This document shows positions 31,930 to 41,784 of a stretch of DNA of 64,000 bases, piece by piece. Positions within the stretch are counted from its first letter, which is position 1. The number at the start of each line of letters is the position of its first letter. A program made the translations under genes and the position numbers. The DNA comes from Corydoras sp. C115 (taxonomy: Eukaryota > Chordata > Actinopteri > Siluriformes > Callichthyidae), in contig JAFMOC010000848.1 in the NCBI GenBank assembly GCA_019802505.1, positions 1 through 64,000 of the forward strand. The letters run 5' to 3'. The notes under the pieces are model-generated. The model had not been told where the DNA came from, searched no databases, and worked only from the letters and a program-made list of their open reading frames with translations.

Positions 31930-32540
31930 GATGGAACTCAGACTTTGCCTTTTAATTGCAACGTGGAATTGGAGAAGCTATCGGCTCTGTAAAGATTGTG
32001 TTTGTTTGGAGTTTGGAAGATTGTGAGATCAGAAATTCACGTGTTGTTTCGCTGCTAAAATGGCTAAAGGCTCGTGCCAAAACAGATACTGAGTTTTATC
32101 TGTATTTGGTTCTATCAACTGGCCTTAAGGGGCAAGCTGCTCAGTGAAATTACCCAGAACTGTGCTGTGATTTTCCTGGCGAACTTGCCCATTTCGATTA
32201 CGAGTTGAGCATACAGACTTTTCTCCCACCCCCACCAAAGTTTTGAAAGTAAACTCTGTTTCACTCTGTGTTCAGGTGTTCAGCCAAGCAGGAATGCAAC
32301 TACCAGACAGGTAAAAGATAAAAGGTAGTTTTATCTAGAAAATGGAGACAGAAACCATGTACAGTATTTATGAGCTGCTGATCTGAGTTTCATCAACACT
32401 CACTATGAAGAACATCACTTTACTTATTCGACTTATAAGATTATTGGTCCCATCATGGTGAAGATTATGCCCACATTTAAGTATAAGGACAAATCAATTA
32501 CACAATTTCCTTTAATGAAAGTTCTTTTACATTCAAAGGT
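31930..32540. other. Unassigned sequence with an IGHV leader/promoter relic
   Basis: The stretch 32358-32411 (ACAGTATTTATGAGCTGCTG, then CACTATGAAG) is nearly identical to 36033-36083, the 5' end of the 36.4-kb IGHV pseudogene. The ATG at 32405 opens MKNITLLI, leader-like, but no donor or V exon follows. The rest shows nothing recognisable. Confidence 0.45.
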
Positions 32541-32546
32541 AAATAG

Positions 32547-32812
32547 TACGGAGCCCCTAAAAGGACATGAGCAAAAAAAATATTGAGAGGAACATGAGTA
32601 AAAAAAAATATATATATTTTTTTTTTACGTATGTCGTGCTCACCACTTATTAAGTGGTGCGCACGCCTTAGTAAGTGGTGCACATGATTTAGTAAGTCAT
32701 GAGCACGAGTTAGTAAGTTGTAAGCACGACATAAGTAAAAAAAACATTTTTTTTTTGACTCATGTTCCTCTCGATTTTTTTTTTTTGCTCTTGTCCCTTT
32801 AGGGGCCCCGTA
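32547..32812. mobile_element. MITE with long inverted termini, family unassigned
   Basis: TACGGAGCCCCTAAAAGGAC pairs with the inverted right end TACGGGGCCCCTAAAGGGAC; similarity extends about 80 bp (GAGCAAAAAAA, GAGAGGAACATGAGT). AAATAG at 32541-32546 and 32813-32818 is a 6-bp duplication. The centre has short GTAAGTxGTGCxCA-type repeats. No coding capacity. Confidence 0.82.
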
Positions 32813-32818
32813 AAATAG

Positions 32819-33616
32819 TTCTACAGCTCTTGTTGTGATAAAAGAATCCAATTTGTCAAAAAAAAATATTGGTTCATTACTGAATATCCCAACAAATTGA
32901 ATATTGTAACATATGTCTAAATCAACACAATACTTTAATGAACACGAAATAAAGCTTCTGTTTGTCCATCAATCACTTGATCTTAATCCTATTAAAATCT
33001 TTGGTGTGTGATGTAGACAAGATAGGACTGTCATGAAGTTGCTATGTCCTGAAACAGTTTTATTTGACATCAACATTTAGTAAACAAAGAAACAGCAAAC
33101 TAAAGAACAGGGTTGGCTTAAATAACCAAAAACATGGTAATGTGACACTTATTAATTAACACAAAAAAGAATGTGTTGGTTTATTAATATTGCTCCAATA
33201 AAAATAAAGGCACAAAACATCGTTCTCACGAATAGGCCATATTTGAGTTGCTAAATGAAAGTCCAGAGGTTCGGGATCACAGGGTCATTTTACTGCAATG
33301 ACATTGAGGAACAAAATACAGATAGACACGCAAACAAGGCTTAACTAATCAGAAGAAATGACTATATTATTGGCCAGGGAAACATGTGACAGAATAAACA
33401 CAGCTGACGATAATTACATGACACTGGACTGAAAGAAGAACTAATTAATCAATAAAAAAGAACTAAAGTTACAGACAGGCAGGATGTAACCCTGAAATAA
33501 ACAGAGAAGGGAACGCAAACCCTGCGTTACTTTAAAGAACAAGCCGGCACAACATGGAGGCATCCTGGAAGTCATAAGAAATCAATCAACTAAAATACAA
33601 GTAGTTACAGGTAATG
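32819..33616. other. Intergenic, partly like IGHV flanks
   Basis: 32865-32995 (GGTTCATTACTGAATATCCC..., TGTCCATCAATCAC) weakly resembles 46740-46870 and 49145-49240. The rest may hold a decayed LTR, but no ends were found. Confidence 0.35.
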
Positions 33617-33624
33617 GTTTACAT

Positions 33625-33980
33625 CAGGGGTGTCAAACTCAATTGCACACAGAGCCAAAACTCAAAGCACACTTTAGGTTGCGAGCCGAACAAGATAAAA
33701 ATTTATTGAACACACTATGAACATGCTGCAAAAAAAAACAAATACAATTAAAAATTATGCTTTTCCACAAAATGGGCCATTTCAGAAAAAAAATACTTTA
33801 AATATTTTTGCTCTCCATAAAAATGTTTCAGTCAAAATCATACAAATTTTAAATATAAGCATGGTCAAAAAACCCATATCGCCAAGCCATTAATAACATG
33901 TAAAATGATCTGGCTTTAATACAATGATAATTGTATTTAAGGCCAGATTTGGCCTGCGGGCCTTGAGTTTGCCACCTATT
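33625..33980. mobile_element. hAT-Charlie-like MITE
   Basis: CAGGGGTGTCAAACTC at the left and CTTGAGTTTGCCACCTATT at the right; GCCCGCGGGCC-like subterminal sequence; exact 8-bp duplication GTTTACAT at 33617-33624 and 33981-33988. Confidence 0.88.
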
Positions 33981-34016
33981 GTTTACATTAAAAACATTAT
34001 TTCACATGACGATGTA

Positions 34017-34536
34017 TTCATTCATTCATTCTAGGGCTGTATTCATCTAAAGATTTTCATAGTCGAATCTGATTCGTCAGATTTTCCCTACCCCCATGTG
34101 GTCAAAATGGTACATTCGACTATGAGGTTCATAGTCGACTACGGTTCTCCGAATCGAATCGTCGAATCAGCGAATATTGCAGCTCACCCCTAATTCATTC
34201 ATTATCTTTTGCTTTATCCTCTATTAGGGTCGCGGTGGGGTTCCCCATGCCCATTCAGGGGAGAACATCTCGGGCGCCGGGTAGATAGACCCAGGACAGG
34301 GCGTCAATCCATCGCTGGGCACACACCCACCCACACAGACACACTCTATATGGGGCAATTTCGAGAATTCAATTGACTTGATCCATGTTTTTGGACTGTG
34401 GGAGGAAAGCGGAGAACCCGGAGGAAACCCACGCAGACATGGGGAGAACATGGAAACTCCACCCAGATGGGGATTCGAACCAGGAATCCCTAGCGCTGAG
34501 AGGCGAACGTGCTAACCACTAAGCCACTATGCCGCC
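34017..34536 (-). mobile_element. tRNA-derived SINE, copy 12, with a small hAT MITE in its tail
   Basis: 12-bp duplication CATGACGATGTA at 34005-34016 and 34537-34548. The (ATTC)n tail is split by 34032-34192. Confidence 0.92.
34032..34192. mobile_element. Small hAT-like MITE
   Basis: 161 bp, TAGGGCTG left and CACCCCTA right, with inverted GATTCGA/TCGAATC motifs inside. The ATTCATTC flanks equal 8 bp but lie in a repeat, so they are weak evidence. Confidence 0.65.
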
Positions 34537-34796
34537 CATGACGATGTAATGTTCTAAATTTTACACACCACTCATTTAATATCTGCAATGACATAATGTC
34601 TTTTTTTGTCTGTGTAAGTCTCAGTAGAGTAAAGTCCATTAATTAGTGCTTTCATCCTTTGCCTAAATAACTGTTTACATTTCACCTGTTGAAACTGATT
34701 ATTTAATTTTATTTTAAACATGAAAACCAGACCATGTTCTTATTTTTTTTAACACTACACATATTTACTACAAATATTTGGGGCTGAACACTGACA

Positions 34797-35520
34797 ATAA
34801 ACTGGACTGGACTAAAAACACTGAATCCCTCTACAAGAAGGGCCAAAGTTGTCTGTCTTTTGGAGACTTCTGAGGTCCTTTAACATCTGCAGGATGATGC
34901 TCAGGATCTTTTACGAATCTGTGGTGGCCAGTGCTTTTGGTCGAAGGTGGCAGATGCCAACAGATTAAACAAACTGATCTGAAGGCCGGTGATGTTGTGG
35001 GTGTGGAGCTGGACTTGCTGAGGGCAGTGTCAGAGAGGAGGATGCTGTCCAAGCTGAAGGCCATCATAGACAATGTCTCCCACCCACTGTACGACACACA
35101 GGTCAGACACAGGAGCACATTCAGTTTACGACTCATTCCACCCAAATGCAACACAGAACGCCATAGGAGGTCATTCTTACCTATGGCCATCAAACTGTTT
35201 AATCAGTCTATTTAACTCTTCACTCAGTAAAACAATCAGGATAATTATTCAAATATGCAATATTATTTTATTCTACCATGTACCAAACAGTGCACTATAT
35301 TTTCAAGTTTATTATCTTTTTTAATTAACAGATATTCATACTGTACACATGCCACTTTACTTTCACTTACTTTTACTATTACTTTATTGCATATTTTTAG
35401 TACTTTTAGTTTAATTTTACTGCGCTTATTGTAATTTTTTTATTTGCCCTTTTGTATATATAAACATGTCATGAAGCATCTGTAAAATCCCTGGAGATTA
35501 ATAAAGTATTCTGATTCTGA
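34797..35520 (+). mobile_element. LINE 3' fragment with degraded RT tail
   Basis: NTESLYKKGQSCLSFGDF, then (after a small disruption near 34935) VVGVELDLLRAVSERRMLSK and NATQNAIGGHSYL/TERHRRSFLPMAIKLFNQSI in adjacent frames, the usual C-terminus of Rex1/L2-like LINE RTs. The 3' UTR ends near 35520 with AATAAAGTATTCTGATTCTG. Confidence 0.75.
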
Positions 35521-36032
35521 CTTATTTAAAATAGCTCTCTATGGCATCACAACATGAAGGCTTCCTGCAAGGTGAGTCACTCTCATGTTGGAGCTCAGTC
35601 TAGGATATACAATATTATTTACTGTAATGGTGATTATAAACAGTAAAAAGATAATTTATAATACTTATTTATTTTCCTAATAATTATTTTATAATAATTT
35701 TTATTATATATAATAATATATTATAATTATTTCTACATTGTACTACTATTAGCAAATATAAAATGGTATAGCTGCATAAATCATTGTTTGTCTCCTCAAA
35801 TAAACAACTTAGTATCGCCTAGTGCAGTTGATGATTACATTTCATTTTCAACTTGTAAACTTTACATCACACAATAGTTAATACACTCATACTTTGCCTT
35901 TTAATTAAATAAACATGTATTCTCCATTAAAATTGTTCCATTGCATTTTAAACATGTACATTTTAGACCACCAATTTCACATGTTATTTCCTACATGAAG
36001 CCATGGTGTAAATCCCATGTGTTCTGACCGTG
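35521..36032. other. IGHV group C upstream block
   Basis: 35925-36020 (GTTCCATTG..., TACATGAAGCCATGGTGTAA) resembles 49545-49640 upstream of the 49.7-kb group C pseudogene. ATGTAAAT near 36005 is one base from the IgH octamer ATGCAAAT. Confidence 0.5.
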
Positions 36033-36570
36033 TGTAGTATTTATGAGCTGCTGATCTGAGTTTTATTAACTCACTATGAAGATCATCCATCCATCCATTA
36101 TCTTCCACTTTATCCTATATTAGGGTCGCGGGGGGTTCCCCATGCCCATCCTGGGGAGAATGTTTCGGGCGCTGGGCAGATACACCCAGGAGAGGGCGCC
36201 AATCTATCGCTGGGCACACACTCACTCACACATACACGCACGCATACACACTCTAAATGGGGTAATTTCGAGAATTCAATTGACTTGATCCATATTTTTG
36301 GACTGTGGGAGGAAACCGGAGAACCTGAAGGAAACCCATGCGGACACGGGGAGAACATGGAAACTCCACCAAGATGGGGATTCGAACCGGGAAAGTTCGT
36401 GGATGGGGCTCATCTTGCATGATGCCAGTGGTACTGCACATAGTAATGATTTTGAAAGGCAGATTGAAATTACTAGAGATAATGACAACACCATGGTGTA
36501 TGTGAAACTCTCCGGGGTGACAGCAGAGGACACTGCAGTGTATTACTTTTTAAACAGTCTCACTGTTTAA
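36033..36570 (+). pseudogene. IGHV group C pseudogene, 5' half replaced by a SINE
   Basis: The 5' UTR and first leader codons (ATGAAGATC, Met at 36076) run into SINE copy 13. V sequence reappears near 36395 at FR2: WMGLILHDASGTAHSNDF, then FR3 ERQIEITRDNDNTMVYVKLS and GVTAEDTAVYY. The leader end, FR1, CDR1 and FR2 start are missing. The conserved FR3 Cys is Phe (TTT). No convincing heptamer/nonamer follows. The closest relative is at 49745. Non-functional. Confidence 0.85.
36083..36394 (-). mobile_element. tRNA-derived SINE, copy 13
   Basis: (ATCC)n tail to the B-box (GATTCGAACCGGGA); the head is lost. No duplication was found, fitting an insertion-deletion that removed half of the IGHV. Confidence 0.88.
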
Positions 36571-36705
36571 TAATTATTTAAGTTGCAAACCACTTCATTT
36601 TTTATTTACCAGAATTAGTTAAGAGAATTACTGCAGTTACAGATCACTCAAGCATTTTAAGACTGTATGTTGTACTTTATTTGTAATTAAAATATTTATT
36701 AATTA

Positions 36706-36747
36706 AATATATATATATATTTATATATATATACACACACACACACA

Positions 36748-36815
<68 letters not shown>
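36706..36815. repeat. (TA)n with a short (CA)n block
   Basis: Over 100 bp of alternating TA with an ACACAC interruption near 36732. Confidence 0.95.
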
Positions 36816-36819
<4 letters not shown>

Positions 36820-36860
36820 AAATATAATTAATTAAAATTAACCTTTATTAAAATTAGACT

Positions 36861-37205
36861 GGCGGCACGGTGGCTTAGTGGTTAGCACTAGGGATTCCCG
36901 GTTCAAATCCCCATCTGGGTGGAGTTTCCATGTTCTCACCGTGTCTGTGTGGGTTTCCTCCGGGTTCTCCGGTTTCCTCCCACAGTCCAAAAACATGGAA
37001 CAAGTCATTTGAGTTCTACAAAATTGCCCCATATAGAGTGTGTATGCGTGTGTGTCTGTGTGAGTGAGTGTGTGCCCAGCGATAGATTGGCGCCCTGTCC
37101 TGGGTCTGTCTGCCCAGCGCCCGAGACGTTCTCCCCTGGATGGGCATGGGGAACCCCACCGCGACCCTATGATAGGATGAAGCGGAAGATAATGAATGAA
37201 TGAAT
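36861..37205 (+). mobile_element. tRNA-derived SINE, copy 14
   Basis: Head with an internal deletion of about 20 bp between the A and B boxes; 11-bp duplication AAAATTAGACT at 36850-36860 and 37206-37216. Confidence 0.95.
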
Positions 37206-37360
37206 AAAATTAGACTAATTTTTTTTTTGGTTTATACAGACGAATTTTCCAAAAAAAAAAAAAAAGATGTTCTTTGCACAGATTAAAAACTAAGAAGCTT
37301 AGGTTTTTATTTAATAACTTTGTTACTTTGGCATTAAAAGGCATACAGTAAAAATATATG

Positions 37361-37861
37361 TGTTACGACGGGGCGCGCTGCCCGGAAAATGGCGGTGCAG
37401 CGCGGCGTGGTGGAAAATCACAGAGCCAGGAGACCAGGTAAACAAACACAAAACAGCCCTTTAATGGCCGATCGCGGGAACGCCGCTGGAACGAGCCGAG
37501 AGCTCAATACACATAGAAGAATCGGTGCGGCGGGAACGCCGCTGCGGACACGATGGCACGTACTGAAAATACGTGGAGAAAAATGCAACCGCGGAAAAGC
37601 CGCAGGAAGCCGAACGAACATTAAACAAAACCACCATACGAACACCCGACGTGACGATACACATACACCATGTATATCCACACAATGCTGACCTACTGGC
37701 AGCTCAGCCGAGATACCTTAAATACTGCCAGTAGGTCGCCCGTGATTAGGTAGGGCCCAATCCCTGCACAAGGGGGTGGGTCCTACCTACGGAAGCCCGA
37801 TACGGCCGAAACCCGGAACACGGGAGGCAGGTGGGAGGGGCCCAACCCTCCCAACCTGACA
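37361..37861. repeat. Solo LTR, 501 bp
   Basis: TGTTACGACG...CCAACCTGACA; exact 5-bp duplication ATATG at 37356-37360 and 37862-37866. GC-rich against an AT-rich background. No internal copy of this family is seen in the window. Confidence 0.85.
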
Positions 37862-38150
37862 ATATGCCCACATTTCAGTTAAAATCCATTACACTATTTT
37901 TTCTATTTGGATTCCCAGATCATTTAAAGGGCATTTAGTTTTTATAATTAAAATAACTAAAGAGATACATTTTATGAACTAACTTTTTCGGCCACCTGTC
38001 AGAATCAGAATCAGAATCAGACTTTATTGGCCAAGTATGTTCACACATACAAGGAATTTGTCTTTGGTTACAAAAGCTCACAGTGCACAATAAGTGACAG
38101 ACATACCCAAACTAGCATTCCTCATACACACACACACTCATGCATGCACG

Positions 38151-38191
<41 letters not shown>

Positions 38192-38334
38192 GTAAACATG
38201 ACGGTTGTGCAATTTGCAGATTGTATTTAAATAAAGTGCTAGTGCAAAACTGTAATGGATAGTTAAATAGGTGGAGAGTGGAAGAGGACTGGTTGAGATT
38301 GTTGAAAATGAGTCCAGAAGTAGTGTTTAAATGT

Positions 38335-39627
38335 TCAGCTGTTCATGAGTGTAATGGCGTGTGGAAAAAAGCTTCTCCGTAATCTGGAGGTCTTGATCCT
38401 CAGCTGACTGAACCGCCGGCCTGAGGGAAGATACTGGAACAGGTGATGTCCAGGGTGTGATGGATCACGGACGATGTTCTCTGCCCGCTTCCTGGTTCTG
38501 GCCGTGTGCAGGTCTGGTAGGGAGGGTAGCTTTACGCCGATGGTTCTCTCTGCAGACCTGATGATGCGCTGTAGTCTGTGGGTGTCTGTGGGGTCGTGTC
38601 TGGTGGCTGGGCTGCCCCACACTGTGATGGATGCGGTGAGGACAGATTGTGTGGTGGCGGTGTAGAACTGCACCATCAGCTCCTTGGGCAGGTTGAACTT
38701 CCTCTGCTGACGCCGGAAGTACAGTCTCTGCTGAGCCTTCTTGATGATGGTGCTGATGTTGCAGTCCCATTTTAAGTCCTTAGAGATTATTGTTCCCAGG
38801 AACTTGTAGGAGTCCACAGCTGTTACAGTACTGTTGAGGATGGTGAGTGCTGGAAGGGTTGGAGGGCTTCTCCTGAAGTCTACTCTCATCTCCACTGTTT
38901 TGGCTGTGTTCAGCTCCAGGTTGTTGTGATTGCTCCAGAGGACCACCTGCTCCACAACCTGTCTGTAGGCAGACTCGTCACTGTCCCGGATGAGACCAAT
39001 GACTGTCAGATCATCTGCAAACTTCAGGATTTTGACTGAGGGGTCCGTGGAGGTACACTCGTTTGTGTACAGTGAGAAGAGCAGCGGGGAGAGAACACAG
39101 CCTTGTGGAGCTCCTGTGCTGATGGTTCTGGTACCTGATGTTATCTTTCCCAGCCTCACTTGCTGCTCTCTGCCAGTGAGGAAGTTTGTAATCCACTGGC
39201 AGGTGGAGGCTGGTACACTGAGGTGGGTCAGTTTGGAGTGTAGGTGTTCGGGGATGATTGTGTTAAAGGCAGAGCTAAAGTCCAAGAACAGAACTTTTGC
39301 ATATGTACATGGATGGTCAAGGTGCTGGAGGATGTGATGTAATCCCATGTTCACAGCGTCATCCACAGACCTGTTGGCCCGGTAAGCAAACTGCAGGGGG
39401 TTTAGTTGGGGATTGGTGATGTCCTTCAATTGAGTGAGATCCAGCCTCTCAAAGGATTTCATGACCACAGAGGTCAGCGCGACAGGTCTGTAGTCATTCA
39501 GTCCTGAGATGGTTGGCTTTTTGGGGACGGGAATGATTGTGGAGCGTTTGAAGCATGCCGGTACGACACACTGCTCCAGTGATTTTATTGAAGATCCTGG
39601 TGAAGACAGGAGCAAGCTGGTATGCAC
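38335..39627 (-). CDS. LINE reverse transcriptase (main frame)
   Basis: 430 residues; real homology starts near residue 16 (KSLEQCVVPACFKRSTIIPV). RT fingers/palm: LNDYRPVALTSVVMKSFERL, FLDFSSAFNTI, TGAPQGCVLSPLLFSLYTN, FADDLTVIG (catalytic Asp pair), then thumb and the C-terminal SGRRFSQLRIKTSRLRRSFF and PHAITLMNS. The piece before this frame (APGPDGVSPSCLKNCAYQLA) is in another frame at 39706-39590, so one frameshift lies near 39590. It would make cDNA at the insertion site. Confidence 0.88.
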   Translation of the reverse strand: MHTSLLLSSPGSSIKSLEQCVVPACFKRSTIIPVPKKPTISGLNDYRPVALTSVVMKSFERLDLTQLKDITNPQLNPLQFAYRANRSVDDAVNMGLHHILQHLDHPCTYAKVLFLDFSSAFNTIIPEHLHSKLTHLSVPASTCQWITNFLTGREQQVRLGKITSGTRTISTGAPQGCVLSPLLFSLYTNECTSTDPSVKILKFADDLTVIGLIRDSDESAYRQVVEQVVLWSNHNNLELNTAKTVEMRVDFRRSPPTLPALTILNSTVTAVDSYKFLGTIISKDLKWDCNISTIIKKAQQRLYFRRQQRKFNLPKELMVQFYTATTQSVLTASITVWGSPATRHDPTDTHRLQRIIRSAERTIGVKLPSLPDLHTARTRKRAENIVRDPSHPGHHLFQYLPSGRRFSQLRIKTSRLRRSFFPHAITLMNS

Positions 39628-39830
39628 AGTTCTTCAGGCAGGAGGGTGACACTCCGTCTGGACCTGGTGCTTTCCTCACTCTTTGTTTGGTGAAGAGTCG
39701 GTGCACGTCTGCTTCACAGATCTTCAGGGCAGGCTGAATGGATGACTGAGAGTCAGAAGGGTGTGAAGTGGTGTTGTGATGTTGTTTTGACCTGGGCTTT
39801 TCAAACCTGCAGTAGAAAGTGTTTAGGTCG

Positions 39831-40973
39831 TCAGCCAGCTGATGACCCCCCCATTGTCTGGTGTGTGGGTCGTTTGTAGCCTGATAGATTGTGCAGGGTT
39901 TTCCAGATGGCTGAAGGCTCGTTTGTGGACATCAGTCTGCTCAGCTTGGTGGAGTAGTTCTTCTTAGCAGCTCTGATCTCTCTATTGAGTGTGTTCCTGG
40001 TTTTATTGTAGAGCGCACGGTCCCCACTCCTAAAAGCGCTTTCCTTGAACTGCCGCAGATGCTTAAGTTTGGTGTTAAACCAGGACTTGTCATTATTGTA
40101 TCTAATGCGAGTCCTGGTCGGAACACAAATGTCCTCACAGAAGCTGATGTAGGATGTCACAGTGTCAGTATATTCGTCCAGGCTGCTTGTAGAGTCCTCG
40201 AACACACACCAGTCTGTTAACTCCATACAGTCCTGGAGCCTCTCTTTAGCCTCACTGGTCCACTTGTTCACTGTACTGACCACAGGTTTGGCCCTCTTGA
40301 GCTTTTGTCTGTAGGTTGGAAGAAGATGGACCATAGAGTGGTCAGATAGGCCCAGAACAGCTCGGGGAACAGAGCTATATGCACCTTTTAATACAGTATA
40401 GCAGTGGTCTAGTATATTACTCTCCCTGGTGGGGCAGGTAACATGCTGTCTGTATTTGGGCAGCTCGCTGGTGAGTTTAGCTCTGTTGAAGTCCCCAAGA
40501 ATGATGAAAACAGACTCGGTGTGTTTGTGCTCCGCGCTGGTGATCTGGTCTGTGAGAGCGCGCAGTGCGTCATGCACGCACGCACTGGGTGCAACGAGCA
40601 CCACGGAGGAGAATTCCCGCGGGCAAGGTTCGTCCATTTTGTTGCCTAGTGAGCGGAGGTTGGCCAGGTGGATGCTAGGAAGCGCAGTGCGTAGTCCGCG
40701 CTGACGGAGTTTGACGAGCGCTCCGCCGCGTTTCCCACGTTTTCGCGTACGCCTGCGTCTGAGGAGCGCAGCTGCTCCGCTCACTAAAATGTCCAAAAAA
40801 CAGTCCGAGAATGAAAAATCTGGAGTAATGCCATGTGGCATGGAATGCCTGATGCTGAGAAGATCCTCCGCGCTGTATGTGAGCGTGTTGGATTCGCATG
40901 TGACAACAAAAACAAACAAAAACAAACAAAGCACAACGGAGCTACTGACCAGAGTAGCCGTCTGCAGCGCCAT
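39831..40973 (-). CDS. LINE apurinic-like endonuclease, internally deleted
   Basis: 380 residues. The N-terminal ~115 residues include a hydrophobic start and a basic RRRRTRKRGKRGG stretch, then IHLANLRSLGNKMDE, where the endonuclease domain opens. The sequence then jumps to PREFSSVVLVA: roughly 80-100 residues of the domain (including the ETW-type motif) are missing. ILGDFNRAKL, ILDHCYT and GLSDHSMV, the C-terminal catalytic motifs, remain, followed by the linker to RT (WKTLHNLSGYKRPTHQ). It cannot be a working nuclease. Confidence 0.8.
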   Translation of the reverse strand: MALQTATLVSSSVVLCLFLFVFVVTCESNTLTYSAEDLLSIRHSMPHGITPDFSFSDCFLDILVSGAAALLRRRRTRKRGKRGGALVKLRQRGLRTALPSIHLANLRSLGNKMDEPCPREFSSVVLVAPSACVHDALRALTDQITSAEHKHTESVFIILGDFNRAKLTSELPKYRQHVTCPTRESNILDHCYTVLKGAYSSVPRAVLGLSDHSMVHLLPTYRQKLKRAKPVVSTVNKWTSEAKERLQDCMELTDWCVFEDSTSSLDEYTDTVTSYISFCEDICVPTRTRIRYNNDKSWFNTKLKHLRQFKESAFRSGDRALYNKTRNTLNREIRAAKKNYSTKLSRLMSTNEPSAIWKTLHNLSGYKRPTHQTMGGSSAG

Positions 40974-41385
40974 CTTGGATTATATATCCACATACTTTTG
41001 GTTTTATGGTTCCATTAAATTTGGATTTATAATGGATTTCTATGAGGAAAAAAAAAACATAGAGCATGTCATGATGCTCTATGCCAGGGGTCTCAAAGTA
41101 CCGGACCGTCTTATGCAGTCTTATACGTCCCCTCATGGATTAACAAAATAAGCATTAAAATAAATAAATAAATAAAATAAATAAAAATAAATAATAATAA
41201 TAATAATAATAATTGGGCCCGCAATTTAATTTAATTATTTATGCATTATTATGTTAATTTTTTATATTTTATCTTATTTTGTGTGTGTCTGTGTGTTGTC
41301 TTTATTTTTGTGCTTACGCTGCGTTGCCTGGTGATTAGCGCCTGCTGCGTAAGCCCAACCCACTCGTAAGCTACACGTCTCTACA

Positions 41386-41732
41386 TGTAACAGGTTGTAC
41401 TCAGAAACGAAGCCAAAGTCGATGAACAGTATAACAGTCACTGGTTTATTGAAAACAGCACTCAAACCCCAGTAAACGTACTAATGGTATAACGCCGCGA
41501 TGAAGATGATTGCTGACACTCGGGAAACCGAACTCTCCAGAGAGGTAATCCATAAAACATAATGTAGTTGGGCAGCGCATTAACGAAGATCAGATGCAAA
41601 CAGCCAACCCAACCGAACAGCTTAATCAAGAGATAAACTGGAAGTAGTAATCAGAACTCTGGAGAAGAACTCCGAGCGCCACCAGTGGCAGGAAGGGGAA
41701 TAGCAGGTACAGGAGGTAAGGTGGATGTGACA
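41386..41732 (-). repeat. Solo LTR inside the hAT element
   Basis: TGTAACAGG...GGATGTGACA; flanks CTACA (41381-41385) and CTACG (41733-41737). An inverted AATAAA near 41441 suggests minus orientation. Confidence 0.7.
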
Positions 41733-41784
41733 CTACGCTACGCATGCGCTCACCATTCCCAGCATAAACATTTTGTTCGCAAAA

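Larger units (their letters stand above)
38001..41040 (-). mobile_element. L2/Rex1-like LINE, nearly full length, degraded
   Basis: Minus strand: endonuclease frame, RT frame, then a 3' UTR ending in AATAAAGTCTGATTCTGATT repeats (plus-strand AGAATCAGAATCAG at 38001). A CA microsatellite lies in the 3' UTR (about 38148-38188). The 5' end near 40975-41040 abuts the block taken over by the hAT element. Internal deletion in the endonuclease and frameshifts between the frames make it inactive. Confidence 0.85.

Noticed and set aside
32498..32851. 117-residue minus-strand frame
   Set aside because: It is formed by the MITE's inverted A/T runs and repeats.
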